From contig DAOUUU010000009.1 of NCBI GenBank assembly GCA_030667985.1, positions 1 to 36,675 of the forward strand: a stretch of DNA of 36,675 nucleotides, read 5' to 3'. This document shows positions 26,801-33,963 of the stretch, one piece after another (the stretch's first letter is position 1; the number at the start of each line of letters is the position of its first letter). A program made the translations under genes and the position numbers. The notes beneath the pieces were generated by a model. The model was not told where the DNA came from. It searched no databases and worked only from the letters and a program-made list of their open reading frames with translations. This DNA is from Candidatus Krumholzibacteriota bacterium. GTDB taxonomy: Bacteria > Krumholzibacteriota > Krumholzibacteriia > Krumholzibacteriales > Krumholzibacteriaceae.

Positions 26801-28868
26801 TCTTGCCTTCGTCCCGACATAGGAATTCGTTGAACGTGACCGATCCTGTTTCGTCCGTCAGGTCATACGCATAATCATCGCCGTCCTTGTAGAGGCAGAC
26901 GAGGGCTGAATTGACAGGCGATCCGCCGCTAAAAACATCTATGGTTATATCGTTTGGCCCGAACGACGCCGCAGACGGCTTCACTATAGAGAAGGTGCCT
27001 GGCGCGGCCTTGAAGGTGCTTACCTCCGGATCACCGAGATAATTATATATGAAATGGGTCCATCTATCCGCCGTCTCGGATACCGCGCTCGGGGTGTAGG
27101 GTTCCCGCGATTTTGTGAAACACTTGCCGAGCTGCACTACATCGTAATCGAACATCAAGAAATAGTAGTAGTCCAGGTATGGTCTCGAAGCGCTCGGAAA
27201 CGCGGATCGACTCGACCCGGTTGCCGCGAATGCGCCTCCCTCGTCGTTCAACATGAAATACTCGGCGATGCATTTCATGTCGAAGGCGGCGTTGGAACAG
27301 TTCATCAAGTACATCGAGAAAACCGCGTCACCGTTGGTGAGCTCGCTCGCATCGGCATTCAGAATAGTGCCGGTGCCGACCGACATGTTATACGCGTAGC
27401 CGTGGCCAACGTGCAAAACGTGACTGGCTCCGGCGTTCATCGCACCCAAGGCCGATCCCCTCGAAAGATATATGGATCCGGGGAATGAATCACAGGTCTC
27501 ATAATAACGCAAGGTCTCTATGTCCGGATCGTCCTCGAGGTAGAGCCTGTAGATATTATCAGCGATATCGGCTCCATCGAGCCAGATATTGTCTCCCGGA
27601 TTGTAAGGAACCGGGAAAATGATCTCCGCGAGCATCACAAAATCATTCTTCGTGTCATATTCGATCGGAGTGGCATAACCGATCGTCTTGTTCACGAGCA
27701 GTTCCGCTTCCTGGTAGGTAGTGGCCGGCATCCTGCCTATATAGACCTCGCTGTAGATATCAGCCTCGTCACCGGTATCATTGTCGTTATGGAATGCTTC
27801 GCCCCAGAGAGAATCACCGTCCGCGTTCCAGTTACCGTCCAGGCAGGAGAAGTACATATCGGTTGGGATGAACTCGCCCGCAAAGAATGCGACATATCCA
27901 TACCGGGCGGGGATGATCTCCGTGTCTCCACCGAGCAGCACCCATTCGGTCCCCCAATTCGCATAGGCCTCCTGAAGAAAGTTTCGGATCGATTCGGCGC
28001 GGTCGGCGCCGGCACGGTAATTCTGGTCGATCCACTCGACGGTCCTTACGACAGCCGGTACGCCTTTCCTGGTCTTCCATTCCGCAAGACGCTCAAAGAC
28101 GGGCGCCATCTCCTCGTTCGTCACGATGACATAGGAGACTTCGCTCCCCTCCATGCTCGGCAGGTAACTCGGCACAAAGCCCCTATCCGGCGTATCGACT
28201 TCGATATCGTCGAAAATATAGGCTGAGGACTGTTCGGGATTGATCACCATAGAACGGATCTGTTTCTCGGAATCCTCGCGGAAACCGGGAATGTGCCTCT
28301 TGCGGATGACGCTTTCCGTATCGGTCACATCGAATTCAGTCCGAACCACGAGTTCGATTTCTCGATTGAGCGTAAGCCTGCCCGACGAGAGATCGTAGCT
28401 GAAATGGTATACAGCGAAACTTGCGACACGGTATCCCTTGTAATTACTCGTGCCGACATGCCGCACCTTCCATTTCGGGAAGATGACACCGTCTTGTGTC
28501 ACCTCGTCCGCAGCAGCGGTGATTCCTGCCTTGCTTCCGTCTTCTAGGAGATCCCCCTCGAAAACGGCGAGATCGATCGCCGGATCCACCTCGATCATAT
28601 CAAGAATCTCTATATCGTAAGAGGAGACGATCTCTCCCTGCGGCAGGAGAACATTGACGACCCGATAGGGCAGCCCAGGATAATCGAAGTAGTTTAAATG
28701 ATCGAATCCCTTGACGGCGAGAACGACGCCGCCGCTGTCGGAGTCCCTGAATCCCAGATCCGCCGTGTCGACTTCGAGCTTTAGCGAGATCGAGGCTCCT
28801 GACACGACAGCAAACGGTATCGCGATGATCATTGATACGACTACAGAGATACGGAAAATACGACTCAT
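23886..28868 (-). CDS. Large gingipain-like (peptidase C25) protein with FG-GAP repeats and T9SS/FlgD-type C-terminal domain
   Basis: C25 catalytic-type motifs ASHVLHVGHGYAYN and YLMNCSNAAFDMKCIAEYF; seven GDIDGDxxPEIV-type FG-GAP motifs; fibronectin-like segment; C-terminus ARLYQNHPNPFNPNTTIPFTVP...VYDVRGTQVRTLVDEACPTGRHSVQWDGRNQRGESVASGIYFIRL. Confidence 0.92.
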   Translation of the reverse strand: MSRIFRISVVVSMIIAIPFAVVSGASISLKLEVDTADLGFRDSDSGGVVLAVKGFDHLNYFDYPGLPYRVVNVLLPQGEIVSSYDIEILDMIEVDPAIDLAVFEGDLLEDGSKAGITAAADEVTQDGVIFPKWKVRHVGTSNYKGYRVASFAVYHFSYDLSSGRLTLNREIELVVRTEFDVTDTESVIRKRHIPGFREDSEKQIRSMVINPEQSSAYIFDDIEVDTPDRGFVPSYLPSMEGSEVSYVIVTNEEMAPVFERLAEWKTRKGVPAVVRTVEWIDQNYRAGADRAESIRNFLQEAYANWGTEWVLLGGDTEIIPARYGYVAFFAGEFIPTDMYFSCLDGNWNADGDSLWGEAFHNDNDTGDEADIYSEVYIGRMPATTYQEAELLVNKTIGYATPIEYDTKNDFVMLAEIIFPVPYNPGDNIWLDGADIADNIYRLYLEDDPDIETLRYYETCDSFPGSIYLSRGSALGAMNAGASHVLHVGHGYAYNMSVGTGTILNADASELTNGDAVFSMYLMNCSNAAFDMKCIAEYFMLNDEGGAFAATGSSRSAFPSASRPYLDYYYFLMFDYDVVQLGKCFTKSREPYTPSAVSETADRWTHFIYNYLGDPEVSTFKAAPGTFSIVKPSAASFGPNDITIDVFSGGSPVNSALVCLYKDGDDYAYDLTDETGSVTFNEFLCRDEGKIYVTVTGLNHSRYLDSMLVQEELDPYLRIDDRIIADGVTGNGDGNLDSGETVGLFLKLRNTGQADAEKLYAILRTDETTVAIFDSTALYPDVSQGAANWNADGFQFTVHMSVADERALEFELEIRDSTGGLWSEKFALEAHAPQFEFYVNMLSDTLPYGNNNGIIEPGEDFLLQIGLKNFGTGAATGLQGVISSLSPHLNVVDAVSDYDEIPLLGVEYGDGFVLSEANMLIPNLFHLELTDVYGRVYSYDLELREPDPPHLLHLDASFGPNEIHATWDPPDSTEHYRYQVYHSEQSGGPYELATKDLVFHTLYNDHGLLSSTRYYYIVTTIDSCGNEGAPCVERNISTSSPQLAGWPIKLGRESSCSPVVGDIDGDSHPEVVMGAEYVYALHGDGIEVRDGDGQPATWGILNTEGDNFTASLALIEIDGEPGDEIIGASWSLKKIYVFDHDGNTLPGWPQDTRDLCWASPTAADIDGDGDPEIFAFDIDGILYAWHHDGTELRDGDGNPSTNGPFFYRDGSESLGWHTSTPALADIDEDGLPEIVLCSPGDSIYCLNHDASYVAGWPVPVAEEGANISASPVVGDIDGDGHQEVVVQNSSGMIYGLNHDGSCMAGWPVWIYSVNFFMGSPALGDLTGDGKLEIVIPSMDGYCHVFDYLGSSQPGWPQPYNTGGGPTESSPTIADLNGDGSLDIVLGCEDGILNAWDMSGANLPGFPIYLNGFIRGTPMVRDLDMDADLELVVACWDRFLYVWDLEGAWHHDYSAWNGFHGNVTNSGWDGYNQLTSAELMTFTHRLIGGAIELNCLVLPTVDRWALYRRESDSNYRLLSRDLFADGSGIVQYVDRSVEEGITYLYKLEAEESPDLFIETDQIMVPVANARLYQNHPNPFNPNTTIPFTVPGVEGSRKRVSLVVYDVRGTQVRTLVDEACPTGRHSVQWDGRNQRGESVASGIYFIRLGISNSVATRKMVLLR

Positions 28869-29024
28869 TCTCTCATCCCTCCTGAGAACAATCCTGTCAA
28901 TTCAGTTTTTGATGCACTTGAGAACTAATAAGACGGTAGCTGTTGGACCCCTGATGCAGCTCCTTTAGGATAGGTATCTCTCAAACTCTTCGAAAGAAGA
29001 AGATGAGGAGCATATGTTCCATCT

Positions 29025-29054
29025 ATTATACCTTACATCTGGCTTTTTTGTCAA
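29025..29054 (-). promoter_or_regulatory. sigma70-type promoter for the gingipain-like gene
   Basis: Minus strand TTGACA (29049-29054), 18-nt spacer, TATAAT (29025-29030). Confidence 0.75.
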
Positions 29055-29077
29055 GCAGTTGCTTCATAACGGCACAC

Positions 29078-30910
29078 TCAATTGGGATAGGGTACATCCG
29101 GTATATTCCCCATATCGTATATGGCGGGCAGGTGATAGATGATCCGCACCATGTTGGCCTCGTCCTCCGTTACTTCCTTCTGGGTCGGCAGTGTGAGCCC
29201 GAGCATTATATGCCCGGCATCAGAGCTGTGAGAGAGACATAGTATATGCCCAAACTCATGCGCGAAGACGAGGTGCGAGTACCGCGCGAGAGGCACATCC
29301 GTGTTGTACGGGTTCGCGATAATCTGTTTCTTCTTCGGCGTCCCGTCCGCATTCTCCTCGATCATCACGACTTGGTGCCGTGTCTGGGCATCGGGATCAT
29401 CGAGGTAGGTGATGTAGACATCCGCCGAGAGGGAATCGTCTGTGATCGTGAAAAGATCGAGACCGGCCATAGCCTCCCATTCGTCCATCGCGCCCTGCGC
29501 CGCCATCTGCAGATCGAGGGCGTCGAGCATCTGGGGCGGGCTGTAGACTGTGAGCGGATAGTCATGCCAGCTGTAGAATATGCTCGGATGATAGCCGTCG
29601 GTCATAGTAATATCTTTCACGAACTTGATAAAACCATCTTCGTAAACATCGTACTTTGTGTCGACGAGCTCGAGAGTGGGAAGGATGAAGATATCTAGAT
29701 AGTTGATCGTGGATGTTATCGTCAGCGGCTCCACACAATCATAATAATCCCCCACTTCCGGGTATGGAATGTTCTCGTCGAGTATCTTGAGCTTCGTGAC
29801 ATAGTAGGGGATATTCTCGAGTTCGTAGTAGCCGGCTCCGTCGGTCACGGTCAACAGCATACCACCGGATACATCGATCCCCGGGACAGTGACGCCGCTG
29901 TGAGCGTCTATTACATTCCCCTCGAAATCTGCGCCGCGAACGAGGATATAGACGCAATTGCCGAGCGGCCCCCAGTTGAAGAAATCATCCTGAGCCCGCA
30001 TCGACGCATAGAGATAAGTGCCGGGGTTAAGCCCTGTAACGACCATCTCTTCGGGCGTCCCGAACGGCGAAGGGACGGGCTCTCCCAGCTTGCCAGACGC
30101 GGCGACCCAATCCTCTTCGGTGAGAATCGGATACATTGATGTCCTCACATTGTAGGAAGAGGCGGATCCCGAGGTCGTATCATCCCCCGGGGCCGTCCAT
30201 GCCAGACTGATCGATCCCATATTATCACCCGGCATTCCTGCAAGGTCATCGATCACCGACGGCGGTATCGTGTCCGGGAATCCGGTCACAGCAACATTCC
30301 ACGAGGTCGTATCCTGGTTCAGCCCGTCGGTTACGATCCCTTTAAGAACAAATTCGCCTGTCTCGAAAACCCTGAGATCATAGCCGGAGCTGGTGAGATA
30401 CTGAACGAGCATCTCGTCATCGAGGGTATAACTGAATCGAAGCGAAGAGGGATAGTCGTCACTGACGGAGAAGGAAAAATGCAGCGGTTCCCCCACGGCC
30501 GTGGCTACAGAGTTCTGATTCGGATTCCTGTTCACGATCTCGGGCGGCTCGTTCGCCTTGGCCAGAACAGTTACGAACCATTCATGAAAGACGTAATCGT
30601 TACCGTCGCGGGCCATTCCCGTGATGTTGAAATAACCGTCTTGAAGCGGTTTGAAACAAAATCTGTCCGCTTCGCCCATAATCTCGCCGCGGACAGTGAA
30701 AATATATTCCAGATAATCATTATCCGGATCCAGTACATCCATACTGAAGACGCACGAATCCGGGATGACAATGGAGAAATAGGTCACCTTCGGCTCGTAG
30801 TCGTTCAGGACCGGCGGACTGTTTGGGGTCAGCGGATCATTCTGAAAAATACATGATTCGGTCAGGAATGGCAGAAGGAACAGGGCTATCAACAGAACCC
30901 GTTTTTTCAT
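29078..30910 (-). CDS. Metzincin-like metalloprotease lipoprotein with Ig/Fn3-like domains
   Basis: Signal/lipobox MKKRVLLIALFLLPFLTESCIF; C-terminal AHEFGHILCLSHSSDAGHIM (HExxHxxxxxH plus Met); fibronectin-like segment SVIDDLAGMPGDNMGSISLAWTAPGDD. The ORF extends to 30946. Confidence 0.82.
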   Translation of the reverse strand: MKKRVLLIALFLLPFLTESCIFQNDPLTPNSPPVLNDYEPKVTYFSIVIPDSCVFSMDVLDPDNDYLEYIFTVRGEIMGEADRFCFKPLQDGYFNITGMARDGNDYVFHEWFVTVLAKANEPPEIVNRNPNQNSVATAVGEPLHFSFSVSDDYPSSLRFSYTLDDEMLVQYLTSSGYDLRVFETGEFVLKGIVTDGLNQDTTSWNVAVTGFPDTIPPSVIDDLAGMPGDNMGSISLAWTAPGDDTTSGSASSYNVRTSMYPILTEEDWVAASGKLGEPVPSPFGTPEEMVVTGLNPGTYLYASMRAQDDFFNWGPLGNCVYILVRGADFEGNVIDAHSGVTVPGIDVSGGMLLTVTDGAGYYELENIPYYVTKLKILDENIPYPEVGDYYDCVEPLTITSTINYLDIFILPTLELVDTKYDVYEDGFIKFVKDITMTDGYHPSIFYSWHDYPLTVYSPPQMLDALDLQMAAQGAMDEWEAMAGLDLFTITDDSLSADVYITYLDDPDAQTRHQVVMIEENADGTPKKKQIIANPYNTDVPLARYSHLVFAHEFGHILCLSHSSDAGHIMLGLTLPTQKEVTEDEANMVRIIYHLPAIYDMGNIPDVPYPN

Positions 30911-31033
30911 CAGACTTACCCCCGATGTTCTATTTCCTGTTATCAAGATAAGAAATACTGAATCGGCATGAAAGCGAAATATGCACGTTGGACATAGACG
31001 GGCATGACAAACAAATAGTCGAACGGGACGGGC

Positions 31034-31357
31034 TCACTCCCCGGCGCACTCTAGAAAGTGCTGGAGCGTAAGGTCGAGAGCCGCGTAGAAATCCTCCTCG
31101 GAACCGACCCGCAATGAACAGGGCGTTCTTTCTCCGATCGAGACGAGAAAGAGTTTCCGGTAGGGAGAGACAGACACTTTGAAACCGCTGTCGGAATCGA
31201 AACGCACCTCAAAGGGAGTCGTCTCGATCCGAACGCCGCCCGGGAAACCGGCGACATCACCGCAAAAGGCGTTAAAGAAGCGCCGCATATCTTCCTGGAT
31301 CAGGCGCTCGGCGAGGGCAAGCGCCTTGTCGAGTCCATCTGCGGTATCCGATTTCAT
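31034..31357 (-). CDS. Small protein of unknown function in ParA operon
   Basis: 107 aa ORF; start lies 3 nt from the upstream gene's stop, suggesting translational coupling. Confidence 0.65.
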   Translation of the reverse strand: MKSDTADGLDKALALAERLIQEDMRRFFNAFCGDVAGFPGGVRIETTPFEVRFDSDSGFKVSVSPYRKLFLVSIGERTPCSLRVGSEEDFYAALDLTLQHFLECAGE

Positions 31358-31360
31358 CTC

Positions 31361-32122
31361 TTAAAGAGCCTTTCGCCGGTGGCTGATCACCTGCAGAACG
31401 TTGGAAACGAGTCCGTCGAAGAACGGATCCTCCGGCGCAGCGCGAACACTCCAGGAAGACCGTATTCCATCCGGCAACGGATAGATCTCGGATGCTCCTG
31501 AATGCCTACCGGATTCGGTGCCACAGACAACATGGAATATAAGCTCACCGGAAGATCTATCTACTACCGATCCGATGATCGGCTGCACAGTCCCGGCATC
31601 AGCCACTATTACAACCGCATCGGGTTTTCCATCACTCACGTCTATCCGGCTGCACTGCTGCCGTACCGCGTCGACATGGCCGGAATCGGATGCCGCGCCA
31701 CAGAGCTCGAATGCTGCCAGGGCGATATTGGGGGAATCCGTCTTTGTTCGGGCAGCAGTGAATCCATGAAAAGACTCTGGCCTTCTGCAGCTTGCGAATT
31801 CGATGCCCGGCTCGATACTACCCGCCACTATGACCGTATCGTCCAGTACTGGCCTCAGGTATCGCGAGGCTTCTATACCGAAGTAATAGCCTATGTTAGG
31901 CAAGCCCGTATCGAATTCGAGCAGTGTGACACCGAGTCCTTTACCGGCCAGTGCGAAGGAGCAGCCGGCAGCGAAATGCGCCCGGTTGATCCGCCCCCGC
32001 TGTGTAACGAGCCAGATATGCGCCCCAGCGGAACGGGGTGCATCCGTCTCCGGTTTCATGCCATGGGACAGAAAAAGATGGGATACGTCGCGAAGATTCT
32101 TTGGTCTGCGTTCAGCAGGCAT
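31361..32122 (-). CDS. MinD/FlhG-like P-loop protein lacking a canonical Walker A motif (putative pseudo-ATPase)
   Basis: IWLVTQRGRINRAHFAAGCSFALAGKGLGVTLLEFDTGLPNIGYYFGIEASRYL aligns by eye to MinD/FlhG GKGGVGKT...NLAxALAxxGKxVLLxDADLGLPNxxxxLGLEPxxxL. Confidence 0.65.
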   Translation of the reverse strand: MPAERRPKNLRDVSHLFLSHGMKPETDAPRSAGAHIWLVTQRGRINRAHFAAGCSFALAGKGLGVTLLEFDTGLPNIGYYFGIEASRYLRPVLDDTVIVAGSIEPGIEFASCRRPESFHGFTAARTKTDSPNIALAAFELCGAASDSGHVDAVRQQCSRIDVSDGKPDAVVIVADAGTVQPIIGSVVDRSSGELIFHVVCGTESGRHSGASEIYPLPDGIRSSWSVRAAPEDPFFDGLVSNVLQVISHRRKAL

Positions 32123-32125
32123 GTG

Positions 32126-33199
32126 TCACACAATCAGCAGCGAGTTTTCCTGTCCGAACTCGTTAAGCACTGAATCGACATTCGCCGGATCCTTGATCCA
32201 GACTCCATCGACGATGAAGCGGTATTCATATTCCCCCGAGTCGAGATGCAGGAGCGCCTTCCAGATGCCATCTTTTTCGTCCCGCTCCATCTTCAGCCCT
32301 TCTCTCGACCAGTTCGTGAATTCTCCGGTCAGGTGGACCGTCTTGGCGTTCGGCGCGTCGATGACGAAGAGTATGCCCTCTTCCACCCTTCGCGGACCGT
32401 GCAGTCTCAACATCCAGCCATCGACATCCTCCGTATCGATCACCGAGACCTTGTTATCGATCTCGCGGGCTAGCGAGAGAAACTCGTTCTTCAATCTCTC
32501 CACCCGTTTCATCCCGAAGATGGAGACACCCCTCAAGGCGGCCTCCTTGTACCTGACCGAATGGCTGATGATCGTGTCCATCAGCACACCGCCGTGTTGA
32601 TTTTCCAGTTCGTAGATTATATCCCTGCAGAAGGTCGTGTGCTTCTCGACGTTTGTCGCGAGGACATGCACGATGATTCTGTGCTTTGTCTCGTACTCGA
32701 GCAAATCCAGTGTTTCCCGCAGTTTTTCGAGGCCCTGCAATGAGAAGAAGCTTGGATCCAGTGGTATAACCACCTCCGACGCGGCGATCAGGGCGTTAAA
32801 GGTCAGCAATCCCACATTGGGAGGCGAATCGATTATCGCGTAATCGTAATCGTTGGAGACTCTCGTCAGCTTCGCGGCAAGTCTCGTCTCGCGCGCCGGT
32901 TTTCCGGATAATTCCTGTTCCACAGCGCTCAAAACGGCCGACGACGGCACGACAGACAACCTCTCATCGATGGGAAACGCCGCATCTTCGACCCTCACTC
33001 TCGGATTGATGAGCAGATCATACGTGTTGTAATCGAGTTCTTCCGAAACGATATCGAGACCGATCGATGCATGCGACTGCGGGTCTAGATCGACCAATAG
33101 TACTTTCTTGTCCATCTCTCCAAAGGCAGCGGCGAGATTGATGGCAACGGTCGTCTTACCACATCCGCCCTTCTGGTTTATCACTGAGATGGTACGCAT
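32126..33199 (-). CDS. ParA-family ATPase fused to a C-terminal CBM48/AMPK-beta-type glycogen-binding domain
   Basis: N-terminus MRTISVINQKGGCGKTTVAINLAAAFGEMDKKVLLVDLDPQSHAS, IIDSPPNVGLLTFNAL; C-terminus ILFVIDAPNAKTVHLTGEFTNWSREGLKMERDEKDGIWKALLHLDSGEYEYRFIVDGVWIKDPAN. Confidence 0.92.
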   Translation of the reverse strand: MRTISVINQKGGCGKTTVAINLAAAFGEMDKKVLLVDLDPQSHASIGLDIVSEELDYNTYDLLINPRVRVEDAAFPIDERLSVVPSSAVLSAVEQELSGKPARETRLAAKLTRVSNDYDYAIIDSPPNVGLLTFNALIAASEVVIPLDPSFFSLQGLEKLRETLDLLEYETKHRIIVHVLATNVEKHTTFCRDIIYELENQHGGVLMDTIISHSVRYKEAALRGVSIFGMKRVERLKNEFLSLAREIDNKVSVIDTEDVDGWMLRLHGPRRVEEGILFVIDAPNAKTVHLTGEFTNWSREGLKMERDEKDGIWKALLHLDSGEYEYRFIVDGVWIKDPANVDSVLNEFGQENSLLIV

Positions 33200-33243
33200 G
33201 CTCTCTCCCCTTCCGTTCCTCTGGCCGGAAACTTAATTAAGCT

Positions 33244-33279
33244 AAAAAAAAAGCCAAATCACCCCTTTGGCGATTCGGC
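33244..33279 (-). terminator. Rho-independent terminator upstream of parA-like gene
   Basis: Minus strand GCCGAATC-GCCAAAGGGGT-GATTTGGC followed by nine T's. Confidence 0.75.
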
Positions 33280-33440
33280 CTCGATAAGAACCTTTACTCC
33301 GATTATTCGTATTCTTCCCGTCACACCGCTTCTTCGGGTTTTACAGCCGGCCTCCCGTCCGTAACCTTCTCAACAGCCTTCTCTCCTACACGCAATAGTT
33401 ACGTTCGAACTACCTGGCCGTATGAAAAAGATTCTTTCCG
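33244..33440 (-). ncRNA. Candidate structured leader RNA or independent small RNA
   Basis: Bounded by a promoter-like element (33447-33476) and a terminator; contains CGTAAC/GTTACG and CCCG/CGGG stems; no convincing ORF. The family was not recognised. Confidence 0.5.
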
Positions 33441-33446
33441 ATTGCT

Positions 33447-33476
33447 ATTTTCAATTGAAAATGGAGGGAGTGTCAA
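33447..33476 (-). promoter_or_regulatory. Candidate sigma70-type promoter for leader RNA/parA operon
   Basis: Minus strand TTGACA (33471-33476), 18-nt spacer, GAAAAT (33447-33452). Confidence 0.5.
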
Positions 33477-33513
33477 GCAATTTCTGGATCGGAAATGAAA
33501 TGTGGACAACCGT

Positions 33514-33936
33514 TCAGTAGAGGAGCAGCGCTACGAGCAGCCCCAACGCAAATCCCCCCCAGACTTCAGCCCATGTATGCCCGATCAGCTCCCTGAGACT
33601 CTCGGCGTTGATATGGTGCGTCTCCTTGAACTTCTCGATGATCTCGTTCAGAACACGCGCCTGATTGCCCACCTCCTGCCTCAGGCCGGTCGCCTCGAAT
33701 ATGAAATAGAGGCTGAATATCAAAGATATTCCGAATAGGGGGGACTTGACCCCCTGATATACGGCGACGCCGACCGTAAGCGCGGTCACGACCGCCGTAT
33801 GCGAGCTCGGCATACCCCCGGTATCGAGCACGCGAAGAGGGTTGAAGGTCCTGTTCCGGATCAGATCGATGACGACCTTGAGAACCTGAGCGGATAATCC
33901 GCTGACAAGCGCCGCTATGCCGATCTTATGGATCAC
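33514..33936 (-). CDS. Divergent PAP2 family (YuiD-like) membrane protein
   Basis: VLDTGGMPSSHTAVVTALTVGVA, RQEVGNQARVLNEIIEK, LRELIGHTWAEVWGGFALG. Confidence 0.92.
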   Translation of the reverse strand: MIHKIGIAALVSGLSAQVLKVVIDLIRNRTFNPLRVLDTGGMPSSHTAVVTALTVGVAVYQGVKSPLFGISLIFSLYFIFEATGLRQEVGNQARVLNEIIEKFKETHHINAESLRELIGHTWAEVWGGFALGLLVALLLY

Positions 33937-33963
33937 TAGATCTCGTTTCCTTTGAATCCCGCG

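Noticed and set aside
33301-33340. CCCGTCACACCGC resembling the 16S 3'-end sequence in the leader region
   Set aside because: Match is only about a dozen bases and the flanks do not continue as 16S; likely coincidence.
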